Assembly: GCA_013362195.1 (NCBI GenBank)
Contig: JABFWM010000682.1
Coordinates: 1 to 8,053 of the forward strand
Reading direction: 5' to 3'
Source: Acidobacteriota bacterium
Lineage (GTDB): Bacteria; Acidobacteriota; Vicinamibacteria; Vicinamibacterales; 2-12-FULL-66-21
Length of the DNA: 8,053 bases
Shown piece after piece: positions 1-7,103 of the stretch. The number at the start of each line of letters is the position of its first letter. Within the stretch, counting starts at the first letter, position 1. The position numbers were made by a program, and so were the translations under genes. A model generated the notes under the pieces. The model had not been told where the DNA came from. It was given only the letters and a program-made list of their open reading frames with translations, and ran no database searches.

Positions 1-1446
1 CCCGGCGAGAAAGACGATCGCCGCAATCACGGTCGGGACCGCCGCGCCGGCCAGCAGCTTCACCGGCGAGACGGTCCCGTCGAAACCCCCGGCCAGCAGC
101 GACTGGCCCGCCGGATTCGGCGCGTTCGCAATGACCGTGAGCCCGCCGCCCGTGACCGCGCCCGCCACGACCGCATAGCGCAGCGGCGCGTCGAGGTGCG
201 GCACCAGCCGCGCGAGAGACGTGATCAGCGCGTTGTCGTTGAAGCTCGTAAGGACCGTCGCGCCGATGAAGAGCGGCACCTCGGTCAGCCGGCTGAGCAC
301 CGGCGCAATCCACCAGCCTTGCAGGCCGCCGTGGATCACCAGCCCGCCGAGAAAGAAGCCGACGAGCAGCGGCCCGCGCAGCTCGAGGCGGCTTTGATAG
401 GCTGCCGTCGCCCGCGCGAATCCCAGAAAGAACAGGAACCCGCCCAGGAAGAGCGCCGGGTAGTGCGAGGTGAAGACCGTCCAGGCAATGAAGAGCAGGT
501 GAACGACGGTGACCCACGCGGGAACGCTCATGAGCGCCGCCGCGCCGGCGCCGACGTCCTCGTCGGGCTGTTCGATGTCGATGTGCGCCGGACGCCGGCC
601 GAGCGCGGTGAATTCCTTTCGGAACGCGCAGTAGTAGACGCCGGTGGAGATCGCGACGGCCAGCACCGCACGCCAGCCGAAGTGGGCGAGCATGAACCCC
701 GTGTTCCAGTCCCACGGCCCCGCGACCATCAGCACAGGGGGCGCCGCGAAGTGCGTCAGCGTGCCCCCGATGGACACGTTGACGAACAGCAGGCCGAGCG
801 TCGCGTACTTGAGCCTCGTGCCCGGCTGCAGATCGTAGAACTGCCGCGCGAGCAGCAGCGCCGAGATGGTCATCGCCGCGGGCTCCGTGATGAGCGACCC
901 GAGCAGCGGCCCGACCGTCAGAATCGCCACCCACCAGGCCGCCGGCGTGCCGCCGCCGAACTCCGCCACGCCCCGCAGCGCGCCTTCCGCGAACCGCACC
1001 ACCGGCCGCGTCGAGGCCAGCGCCATGATCACGACGACGAACATCGCCTCCGTGTAGTTGACGCCGGAGTTGAGGTAGTCCGTCGCGGTGCGCCAGTCCT
1101 TGCCGGCCGCGATCGCCGCCAGCAGCACGACCGCCCACAGCCCGAACACCACTTCGTCCTCGCCGTAGAAGTGCAGCTCTTCGGCGATCACGCTGGGCAG
1201 CGGCGCGCGGCTGGCGGCGCGCGCGCGCGCGTCGTGCCGCCGCTGAACCGCCTGCGCGAGCGCCTGGAACCGTCCCGCGCCGAAGGTATGAATGATGGCC
1301 AGGACGAATATCCCGGTCGCGATCGCATTGAACGGATCGATCTCGATCCGCGCCGCGAGCACGTGCAGCAGCCCGTCGCCCGGCGCGGCCGGCGGATACG
1401 CATCGAGAGGGATCGGAAAGGCGGGCAGGGAAGCGGACGGCGTCAT
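1..1446 (-). CDS. Putative Na+/H+ antiporter, polytopic membrane protein (3' end cut off by window)
   Basis: I translated the minus strand from ATG 1446-1444 and found 482 codons open to the window edge. The product is very hydrophobic, with about ten or more predicted membrane segments starting near residue 40. Family-like conserved stretches are GSLITEPAAMTISALLLARQ (183-201), NVSIGGTLTHFAAPPVLMV (223-241), a TSFNDNALIT helix break (400-409) and GGLTVIANAPNPAG (434-447). These match my recollection of the putative Na+/H+ antiporter family (PF07399) in the ion transporter superfamily, which would exchange sodium and protons across the inner membrane. Paired half-helix signatures with N, D, T and P residues support transport; the ion is inferred. 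An Arg/Ala-rich loop (68-82) is cytoplasmic by charge. The first upstream in-frame codon of note is the stop of the PLD gene, so 1446 is the only upstream ATG. No clear Shine-Dalgarno is visible, and a hairpin lies 10 bp upstream. It may be cotranscribed with the PLD gene. Confidence 0.85.
   Translation of the reverse strand, partial: MTPSASLPAFPIPLDAYPPAAPGDGLLHVLAARIEIDPFNAIATGIFVLAIIHTFGAGRFQALAQAVQRRHDARARAASRAPLPSVIAEELHFYGEDEVVFGLWAVVLLAAIAAGKDWRTATDYLNSGVNYTEAMFVVVIMALASTRPVVRFAEGALRGVAEFGGGTPAAWWVAILTVGPLLGSLITEPAAMTISALLLARQFYDLQPGTRLKYATLGLLFVNVSIGGTLTHFAAPPVLMVAGPWDWNTGFMLAHFGWRAVLAVAISTGVYYCAFRKEFTALGRRPAHIDIEQPDEDVGAGAAALMSVPAWVTVVHLLFIAWTVFTSHYPALFLGGFLFFLGFARATAAYQSRLELRGPLLVGFFLGGLVIHGGLQGWWIAPVLSRLTEVPLFIGATVLTSFNDNALITSLARLVPHLDAPLRYAVVAGAVTGGGLTVIANAPNPAGQSLLAGGFDGTVSPVKLLAGAAVPTVIAAIVFLAG
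1217..1231. repeat. Alternating GC dinucleotide run
   Basis: Fifteen bases of uninterrupted GC alternation lie inside the antiporter gene, where they encode the Arg-Ala-Arg-Ala part of a charged loop (about residues 72-77). Such tracts can adopt Z-DNA and can slip, so a 2-bp change here would truncate the protein. It may simply reflect high-GC codon use for Arg and Ala. Confidence 0.5.
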
Positions 1447-1456
1447 GCGGGCGATG

Positions 1457-1491
1457 CGGGCCGGATCATCGGCGAGGCATGATCCGGCCCG
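1457..1491 (-). terminator. Perfect 13-bp inverted repeat between PLD gene and antiporter gene
   Basis: On the plus strand, CGGGCCGGATCAT (1457-1469) is followed by a 9-base loop and ATGATCCGGCCCG (1479-1491), which is its exact reverse complement. The hairpin lies 9 bp past the PLD stop codon and ends 10 bp before the antiporter ATG on the minus strand. The stem is GC-rich and long, as in intrinsic terminators, but there is no T tract on the 3' side, so efficient factor-independent termination is unlikely. It could instead protect mRNA ends, attenuate read-through or mask the ribosome site of the antiporter. The symmetry is seen directly; the role is inferred. Confidence 0.55.
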
Positions 1492-1500
1492 ATGACCCGG

Positions 1501-4500
1501 CTATCGAACAGCTACGTTATCAAATACCGCCGTGGCCGTGTTCATCGTGTCGTGGCTGACGACCGCGAGCCCGGCCAGGACGGTCGCGTCGAACGGAATC
1601 GTATCGCTCCCGACGAGCGTCCAGGTCAACGCATCGGCCGACACGTAGGCATTCACCGTCGCGCCGATGCGTTCGATCATCACCCACGACGGCACGGTTG
1701 CGAGCGGCCCCGGCGACGAGACCGTCGCCCCGCCGGCGATCGCGCGCCGCTGAAATGATGCCGCGCCGGTCGGCGTCAGGCCCATGAACGCGTGCGGCGA
1801 CCCGGCCTCGAGCGACTGTCGAATCATCACGCCGGCTTTGCTCAGCGACGAGATGTTCTGCAGTTTGCGGACCCGCGCCACCACGACGCCGTCGCCGGTG
1901 AGCGCGCGCCACGCGAACTGAAACGCATCGGAGGCGCCGCCGATGTCCTTGCCCGCGCCTTTGAGCGTGAACGAGGTGGCCGCGGCGTCGAAACTCGCGG
2001 CGCCCGTGAATCCGACGTTGCCGACGTCCGCCGCCGACCAGCCGTCGGGCAGCGGCGGCACAATCGGCGGCGCGGCCGCCGGCACCGGCGTGCCTGCCGT
2101 CACCGCGACGGAGTCGAACACGCTCGTCGACGATGCCGTCACGAGCGCACTCGTGGCACCGAGGCCGATGAGCACGGTCGGTGGCATGGCGACGACGTCC
2201 GCGCCCGCAAAGCTCCACGTCTGTCCGTCGGCCGAGAGGTATGCGGTCAAGACGTCGCCCGCGCGATCGAGGCGGATCCAGCGCGGAGCCGCCGGACTGG
2301 CGGCGGTCACGACCGTTGCGAAGGTGGCCGCGCCGGCCGCCCGGCGCCGCTGGAAGCCGGAGCTGGTGCCGCCCGTGACGTACGCGAACGCATTGGCGGC
2401 GCCGGCCGTTGTCGATTCGCGGATCATCACGCCTGCCCGCGACCATGTCGCGGCCTTCTGCACGGACGCGACGTGCGCGACGATCGATCCGTCGCCGGTG
2501 AGCGGCTGATACGCGTAGTACATCCCGTCAGCCGCACCCCAGGCATCCCCGCCGCCCGCGACGAGCGTCACCGTGCCGGCCGCAGGATCGAGCGTCGAGA
2601 ACCCGTTGATGCCGACGATGCCGATGTCCTCGCTGCGCCAGGGATCCGGCAAGGGCATTCGGGCCGCGGGGGCGGCGCCGCTCACCGTGCTGGCCAGCTG
2701 CGTTTGATCGAACCTGCGCAGACCGGGTGAGACGCGGATGAATCGATCGGGACTGATCACGATCTGATCGATCACGGCCCCGTCGGCGCGCTGCTGCACG
2801 CGGATCGTGTGCGTGCCGCTCGCGGCGAAATAGACGTCGGCGCCGAACGTCGCGCCGGAGTTGTCCGTCCAGCCCCAGCCGCTGAGGGCGCCCGATGGAT
2901 CGGTGAGGATCAGCTCCATGCCGGCGGCGCTGCCGATGCGATAGGCAGGCGTCCCGAAGGGATCGACGGAGCCGTCGAACTGCACGCTCACCGAGTTGTT
3001 CGAGAGCGAGTTCGACTGCGCACGCAGGCGGATCCAGACGTGATACGGCACGCCGCTCAGCGCCTCGAAGGGCGCCTCGAAGTAGTTCGATGGCGCCGCG
3101 AGCGGCGGAGAGATCTTCGCGTTGCCCTTGTCGGCGTTCCACAAGGCCACGCCGCCGGCCGCGGTCGGATCGACGATCGACGCCCAACGACCCGTCATCG
3201 CGGTCGGCTGCACGTCGGCCGCCCAGATGACCTGCGTGGTCGCACCGGGCGGCGGCGGCGGTGGCGGCGGCGGAATGCCTTTCGTGGTGAAGCTCGAAAT
3301 CGGGCCCCTCGCCGTCAGGCCGGCCATCGTGCGTGACACGATCCGCCAGTAGTAGGTCGTGCCCGGCTGCAGCGTCGGCAACGTGATCGAGAGCGTGTTC
3401 TTCGTCGCGGCATCGCTGGGCCCGAGGTGCAGGTTGGCCTGATACAGCGGCGGGTTGGGATCGACGCCGAAGTAGACGTCATAGAAGTGCGCGTAGAAGC
3501 CCGGGTTCCATTTGAGCTTCAATCCCGTCGTCGCCTGGTTGATGGCGAGGTTCACCGGGCTGGTGTTCACGGGTTTGTCGGGCGGCAGCGGGACGAAGTC
3601 GGTCGTTTCGTCCGAGTTCACCGGGTTCTGCTTGCCGGCACATTCCGCGGGCATGCCGGCGGCCCACGGTCCCGAGCACCACTTGCGCTCGAACATGGCC
3701 GCGAACCAGTCGAAGATCCATGGCTTGACGGTGAAGTAGTTGTGCTCCTGCTGCTTGTTGTCGGAGGGCGTCGTGAAGTTCGACGAGCCGAAGATCGACA
3801 GCCCCTGGCTGTAGAACATGACCAGTTTCTGGTGATTCAGCCCCTGGTGCGCGCGCACCCGGAACTGGACGCCGCTCGCCCACAGCTTGTCGAGGTTGTA
3901 CGACACCCACTGCCGCTTCGGAACGCGGTACTCGTCCAGATCGGTAATCAGGCGGACCGGGATCCCGCGCTGCACGGTCGCGATGATCGCGTTGGTCTCG
4001 CGTTCGTCCGTGATCCGGAACATGATGATGTCGACGCGCTGCTTCTCCTTCGGGTACTTGCCCAGCACGCGGTTCGCGTAGCTTTCCTGCTGGGGGAAGT
4101 TCAGCTCCGGATCCTTCGTGAAGATCGGGTACACGCGCGCCGGCGGCGTCAGGATGTTGGCGTAGTCCGCGTAGTTCACCGGATCGATCCAGAGATCGTC
4201 GTACTTCGTCTTGAAGCTGTTGACGATCGACGGCTCGTCGGTGAAGTAGATCGCTTCGTCCTCGAAATCGACGTAGGGCGTCTGCGGGACGAAGGCCGTC
4301 GAACTGTAGTTCGCGCCGCTGAACTCGACGGTGTTCTGCCCGACGAACAGCATCATTTTCCAGTGCAGGATGTCGCCGTTCGTGAGGGCGCGCTGCCGGA
4401 TGGGGATCCCGGCGGCGACCAGGGTCTGCACGATCTCCGCGTTGATCGGGTGGGTGCCGCCGAACGCCGGGTTCGCCCGCTGATCGACGATGACGCGGAC

Positions 4501-4734
4501 CGGCACCCCGGCCTGCCACCGCTTGATGATCTCGGTCGAGATCCGCGCGTCTTCCATGAACCAGAACGCGACGTCGATGCCGTATTGCTCGTTGCGAATC
4601 AGCGTCAGCAGCGGCGCCCGGCAATCCTGATACGAGGCGTCGCAGAGCCATTCGCTGGCGCGCGCGGGCGCGACCGTCCCGAGCAGCACCAGGCCGAGAA
4701 CCGCCAGCACCCGCCATCCACGACTCTCATTCAT
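1501..4734 (-). CDS. Secreted phospholipase D-like protein with FnIII-like, CBM-like and tandem DUF1349-like domains
   Basis: This is a 1077-residue exported protein. A signal peptide occupies residues 1-26 (hydrophobic core about 9-22, likely cleavage ARA|SEW). Two PLD-type modules follow. The first (about 30-185) has H124-W-K126 and G140-A-N142. The second (about 205-355) has H301-Q-K303 and G316-S-S-N319. The aspartate of the classical HxKxxxxD motif is absent from both (V131 and Y308). The only cysteines are C31, C38, C353 and C365, bracketing the PLD region and suggesting two local disulfides. Residues 386-484 resemble a fibronectin type III domain, then come nine prolines (488-496), a carbohydrate-binding-like beta domain (about 502-662) and two DUF1349-like repeats (694-878, 894-1076). 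The start has a strong AGGAGG at 4750-4745, ten bases before ATG. A phosphodiesterase acting outside the cell on lipid or nucleic acid is inferred from the family; the tail domains may bind polysaccharide. Substrate is unknown. Confidence 0.9.
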   Translation of the reverse strand: MNESRGWRVLAVLGLVLLGTVAPARASEWLCDASYQDCRAPLLTLIRNEQYGIDVAFWFMEDARISTEIIKRWQAGVPVRVIVDQRANPAFGGTHPINAEIVQTLVAAGIPIRQRALTNGDILHWKMMLFVGQNTVEFSGANYSSTAFVPQTPYVDFEDEAIYFTDEPSIVNSFKTKYDDLWIDPVNYADYANILTPPARVYPIFTKDPELNFPQQESYANRVLGKYPKEKQRVDIIMFRITDERETNAIIATVQRGIPVRLITDLDEYRVPKRQWVSYNLDKLWASGVQFRVRAHQGLNHQKLVMFYSQGLSIFGSSNFTTPSDNKQQEHNYFTVKPWIFDWFAAMFERKWCSGPWAAGMPAECAGKQNPVNSDETTDFVPLPPDKPVNTSPVNLAINQATTGLKLKWNPGFYAHFYDVYFGVDPNPPLYQANLHLGPSDAATKNTLSITLPTLQPGTTYYWRIVSRTMAGLTARGPISSFTTKGIPPPPPPPPPGATTQVIWAADVQPTAMTGRWASIVDPTAAGGVALWNADKGNAKISPPLAAPSNYFEAPFEALSGVPYHVWIRLRAQSNSLSNNSVSVQFDGSVDPFGTPAYRIGSAAGMELILTDPSGALSGWGWTDNSGATFGADVYFAASGTHTIRVQQRADGAVIDQIVISPDRFIRVSPGLRRFDQTQLASTVSGAAPAARMPLPDPWRSEDIGIVGINGFSTLDPAAGTVTLVAGGGDAWGAADGMYYAYQPLTGDGSIVAHVASVQKAATWSRAGVMIRESTTAGAANAFAYVTGGTSSGFQRRRAAGAATFATVVTAASPAAPRWIRLDRAGDVLTAYLSADGQTWSFAGADVVAMPPTVLIGLGATSALVTASSTSVFDSVAVTAGTPVPAAAPPIVPPLPDGWSAADVGNVGFTGAASFDAAATSFTLKGAGKDIGGASDAFQFAWRALTGDGVVVARVRKLQNISSLSKAGVMIRQSLEAGSPHAFMGLTPTGAASFQRRAIAGGATVSSPGPLATVPSWVMIERIGATVNAYVSADALTWTLVGSDTIPFDATVLAGLAVVSHDTMNTATAVFDNVAVR
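1507..2055 (-). repeat. Second DUF1349-like (concanavalin A-like) repeat of the PLD protein
   Basis: Residues 894-1076 form the C-terminal copy of a tandem domain. Shared landmarks with the first copy are PLPDxW at the start, ALTGDG (944-949), KAGVMIRQS (966-974), SFQRR (993-997), the AYxSADxxTW stretch (1029-1038) and the closing VFDNVAV (1070-1076). The copies align with a constant offset of 200 residues over the first two thirds and 198 at the end. This resembles the DUF1349/COG3506 family with a lectin or glucanase jelly-roll fold, commonly appended to secreted proteins; sugar binding is inferred. Confidence 0.75.
2101..2655 (-). repeat. First DUF1349-like (concanavalin A-like) repeat of the PLD protein
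   Basis: Residues 694-878 are the first of two tandem copies. They carry PLPDPW (694-699), LTGDG (745-749), RAGVMIRES (766-774), GFQRR (793-797), AYLSADGQTW (831-840) and VFDSVAV (872-878). A linker of about 15 residues rich in Ala and Pro separates it from the second copy. The copies have clearly diverged in sequence, so the duplication is old or the two were acquired separately. Confidence 0.75.
3247..3273 (-). repeat. Triplet tract encoding a nine-proline hinge
   Basis: Nine consecutive CCN codons, almost all CCG/CCA/CCC types appearing as GGC/GGT triplets on the plus strand, encode P488-P496 of the PLD protein. The tract separates the FnIII-like domain from the beta-sandwich tail and would form a stiff extended spacer. 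Near-identical triplets make it prone to length change in steps of three bases, which would keep the reading frame. Confidence 0.8.
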
Positions 4735-4897
4735 CGTGCGCGGCCCTCCTCAGCCGCGGCAGACCCCGACGGTATTGCGGGTGGCGTGCCATGGCCGGTG
4801 CACGCGATCGTCGCTCACAATTCGCCGAATTGCTGAGACAATCGGAGACAGCGGAATCCGCGATCGCGATCCCTCTATCGGAAGGCATAGGAAGGCT
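4735..4897. promoter_or_regulatory. Divergent control region between PLD gene and histidine kinase gene
   Basis: This 163-bp stretch lies between the PLD start (minus) and the preferred kinase start (plus), so it should hold both promoters. It contains the PLD ribosome site (AGGAGG, 4750-4745 on the minus strand), the palindrome at 4818-4832, the overlapping symmetric motifs CGCGATCGCG (4859-4868) and GATCGCGATC (4862-4871), and a tandem GGAAGGC motif at 4880-4886 and 4890-4896 just before the kinase start. I could not assign convincing -10/-35 boxes. Confidence 0.5.
4818..4832. promoter_or_regulatory. 15-bp perfect palindrome, putative operator
   Basis: CAATTCGCCGAATTG has two 7-bp arms around a single central base. 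It is flanked by CTCA (4814-4817) and TGAG (4834-4837), which extend the symmetry to 11 bp per side with one unpaired base. It is A/T-rich against a G/C-rich background and sits 84 bp upstream of the PLD ATG and 66 bp upstream of the preferred kinase start, a suitable place for a dimeric regulator acting on one or both genes. The symmetry is seen; the regulator is unknown. Confidence 0.5.
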
Positions 4898-6418
4898 TTG
4901 AACACGATCCCGGCGCCGGCAGGCACGATCGGCGAAAGAATTTCACATCCGCCTCCGCCGGAGCTCCGGCCCATCGCAGTACGCCCCTGGTGGATGTGCT
5001 ACGCCGGCTCTATCGTCGCCGTCGGTCTGGCCTCGCTGGCGACCTACCTGCTGCGGAGCTGGATGGGGCCGAGCGTGTCGCTGCTGTTCTTCCCGGCCGT
5101 GATCGGCATTGCCGTGTACGGCGGCTACGGGCCGGCGCTCTTCGCGACCGTGCTGTCCACGGCGTCGCTCGCGTTCTTCTTCGTCGCCCCGGCCTATTCG
5201 TTCGACCTCGGCACCGACGACGTGATTCGCCTCTCGGTGTTCAGCGCGGTGGCGCTGGCCACCGCGTCGCTCAGTTCCGCGCGGCGGGAGGCCGAAGCGG
5301 CGCAGCGCCGCGCCCTGTTCGAACTGCAGGGCGCCATGAACACGCTGCGAAAGGTGAGCGGCTGGCCGGTGTTCGTGGACGCGGACCTCGCGGCGGGCGC
5401 GCGCAAGGTGCTCGAACACGCCGTCAGCGTCGTCGGCTGCGCGCGCGCGGTTGCAGTCTGGGAGCCGGACGAAGAGCCGTGGCGGTTCATGGCGGCGTCG
5501 AGCGGCGCGCCCGAGACGGTGACGCGGCATGCCCCGATCGAACAGGAAGGCCTGCTCGCCGAGCCGATCGAGGGACCGGCCGCGTACGACATGGCGGCGG
5601 CGCGGGCCTCCGCCGCGTTCGTCGTCGAGCATCTTCGCGGACGCGTGTTCTTCAGCGGCGTCCCGGAGACCACGGCCGACATCGTGCCGCTCGCCGAGGT
5701 GGTCGCGCGCGAGGTCGGGAACTCGCTCGAGCAGCTCCACCTGCACGATCGGCTGCAGCAGGTCGCGATTCGCGAGGATCGCATTCGCGTCGCGCGCGAC
5801 CTGCACGACGGCGTGCTGCAGTCGCTCACCGGCATCCGCCTGCAGCTGCAGACGCTCGCGGTCGAACAGGGTGCGCCGTCGACGATGAGCGATCGTCTGC
5901 TGGCGGTGGAGCGCGCGCTGGCGATCGAGCAGCGGGAGCTGCGGCGGTTCATCGAAGACCTGAAGCCGATCGGCAGCCACGCCGGCCGCGACGAGGGGAT
6001 CGCCGGCATGCTCGAGGAGCTGCGGGCGCGGCTCGTCGACGATTGGCAGACGCCGGTCCTCGTGCGGGTGAGTCCGCCCGGGCTTGCGGTCAGCGCGCCC
6101 GTCTATCAGACCCTGCGGCTGATGATTCGCGAGGCGGTCATCAACGCGCTCAAACACGGGCATCCCTCGCGGGTGACGATCGACGTGCAGCGCGACGGCG
6201 ACGGTCCGCTGCGCGTGGCGGTGGCCGACGACGGACGCGGGTTCCCGTTCCGCGGACGGCTGGAGCACGAGGATCTCGTCGCCGCGAATGCCGGGCCGAT
6301 GAGCCTGCGCGAGCGCGTCGCCGCCGCCGGCGGCACCCTCGCCGTCCAGTCCGAGCCGTCGGGATCTCGCGTCGAAATCGTGCTGCCGGTGGACCCGGAC
6401 GCGAAGCGCCTCAGTTGA
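4898..6418 (+). CDS. Membrane sensor histidine kinase (DUF4118, GAF-like, HisKA_3, HATPase)
   Basis: Counted from TTG 4898 the protein has 506 residues. About four membrane segments lie at 31-52, 60-96 (two helices) and 108-128, and match the KdpD-like DUF4118 pattern, including the FFFVAPAYSF signature (93-102). A GAF-like region spans about 158-282. The dimerisation and phosphotransfer helix has RVARDLHDGVLQSL, with phosphorylated H303. The ATP-binding domain has the N box (REAVINALKH, N416), the G box (ADDGRGF, D445 to F449) and a glycine-rich end near 477-490. This is a NarX/LiaS-type kinase that phosphorylates a LuxR-type regulator, most likely the one encoded next to it. The start is uncertain. 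TTG 4898 has AGGA five bases upstream and leaves a cytoplasmic tail before the first helix. GTG 4736 would place the palindrome inside the gene, while ATG 4994 starts at the very edge of helix one without a ribosome site. Confidence 0.9.
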   Translation: MNTIPAPAGTIGERISHPPPPELRPIAVRPWWMCYAGSIVAVGLASLATYLLRSWMGPSVSLLFFPAVIGIAVYGGYGPALFATVLSTASLAFFFVAPAYSFDLGTDDVIRLSVFSAVALATASLSSARREAEAAQRRALFELQGAMNTLRKVSGWPVFVDADLAAGARKVLEHAVSVVGCARAVAVWEPDEEPWRFMAASSGAPETVTRHAPIEQEGLLAEPIEGPAAYDMAAARASAAFVVEHLRGRVFFSGVPETTADIVPLAEVVAREVGNSLEQLHLHDRLQQVAIREDRIRVARDLHDGVLQSLTGIRLQLQTLAVEQGAPSTMSDRLLAVERALAIEQRELRRFIEDLKPIGSHAGRDEGIAGMLEELRARLVDDWQTPVLVRVSPPGLAVSAPVYQTLRLMIREAVINALKHGHPSRVTIDVQRDGDGPLRVAVADDGRGFPFRGRLEHEDLVAANAGPMSLRERVAAAGGTLAVQSEPSGSRVEIVLPVDPDAKRLS

Positions 6419-7046
6419 TGCCGCGCTGCTGCGCGACGATGACGAGCTCGAGGCGCCCGTCGACGCCGAGCTTCTCGTAGATGTTGTGCAGGTGCACCTT
6501 GACGGTGCCCTCGGAAATCGACAGGCGGTCGCCGATCGCCTTGTTGCGCAGGCCCTGCGACACCATCCGGACGATCTCGGTTTCGCGCGGCGTCAGCGCG
6601 GCGGCGTCGCGCGCCGACGATTCGCGTGCGACGTAGTTGCGGAACGCGCGGGTGACGGTTTCGCGCTCGATCCACTGCTCGCCCCGCGCCACCTTGCGCA
6701 CGCAGTCGAGCAGCACCTCCGGCTGCGATTCCTTGAGCACCAGCCCCATCGCGCCGAGTTTCACCGCCTCCATGACCTCGTCGTCGCGCACCGCCGCGGT
6801 CAGCAGCACGCTGCGGCATTCGGCTTTCTTCTCGGTCAGCGTCCGCAGCACGGCGAGCCCGCTGAGATCCGGCATGCGCAGATCGAGCACGAGCACGTCG
6901 GGACGCGTCTGTAGCACCGCGTCGATGGCGCTGGCGCCGGTCGAGCAGCACTGCAGGACCTCGAAATCGCCGTGCCGCGAAAACAGCTGCTGCAGCCCGT
7001 GGAGGACGATTTGATGATCGTCGACGATGACAACCCGGATGGGCAT
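6411..7046 (-). CDS. NarL/FixJ-family two-component response regulator
   Basis: This is a 211-residue regulator of normal family length. The receiver domain (about 3-118) has the acidic pair D9-D10, phospho-acceptor D55 in VLVLDLRMPD, the switch T83 and K105 in VLKES. The LuxR-type helix-turn-helix (about 149-208) has LTPRETEIVRMVSQGLRNKA and the recognition helix region SEGTVKVHLHNIYEKL. Phosphorylation at D55 should promote dimerisation and binding to a two-fold symmetric DNA site. The ATG at 7046-7044 follows AGGG by five bases. The gene is convergent with the kinase and overlaps it by 8 bp at the stops, so the partners must come from separate promoters. Pairing rests on adjacency and on the matching HisKA_3/LuxR classes. 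The palindrome at 7104-7122 upstream of its own start is a candidate autoregulatory site. Confidence 0.95.
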   Translation of the reverse strand: MPIRVVIVDDHQIVLHGLQQLFSRHGDFEVLQCCSTGASAIDAVLQTRPDVLVLDLRMPDLSGLAVLRTLTEKKAECRSVLLTAAVRDDEVMEAVKLGAMGLVLKESQPEVLLDCVRKVARGEQWIERETVTRAFRNYVARESSARDAAALTPRETEIVRMVSQGLRNKAIGDRLSISEGTVKVHLHNIYEKLGVDGRLELVIVAQQRGIN

Positions 7047-7103
7047 GGTGCCCTGTGATCGTGGCCCAACTCGCCACCGGATTCAACCGTAGACGCGGAC
7101 CGC

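Noticed and set aside
196..1482. Long open frame on the plus strand opposite the antiporter gene (428 codons)
   Set aside because: The translation is extremely rich in Arg, Glu, His and Gln with no domain, as expected antisense to a high-GC gene. The minus-strand frame gives a clear multi-helix transporter.
1457..1491. Hairpin as a standard rho-independent terminator or attachment site
   Set aside because: There is no T run after the stem, and no recombinase or target duplication is present nearby.
3247..3273. Triplet tract as a CRISPR or regulatory repeat
   Set aside because: It is simply the coding sequence of nine prolines in frame with the PLD protein.
3427..4836. Long open frame on the plus strand opposite the PLD domains (469 codons)
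   Set aside because: Arg/Asp/Val-rich shadow without recognisable domains; the minus strand encodes PLD motifs, a signal peptide and a strong ribosome site.
4736..4897. GTG 4736 as the kinase start (560 residues)
   Set aside because: It would begin one base past the PLD start codon, has no ribosome site, and the extra residues are Arg/Pro-rich and non-domain-like over an apparent control region.
4943..6268. Long open frame on the minus strand opposite the histidine kinase (441 codons)
   Set aside because: Shadow frame dominated by Arg, His and Ala; all kinase boxes are on the plus strand.
4990..6480. Second plus-strand frame within the kinase gene (496 codons)
   Set aside because: Arg/Ala/Gly-rich out-of-frame reading of the kinase gene with no domain signature.
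6486..6914. Open frame on the plus strand opposite the response regulator
   Set aside because: His/Ala/Arg-rich shadow; receiver and LuxR motifs are unambiguous on the minus strand.
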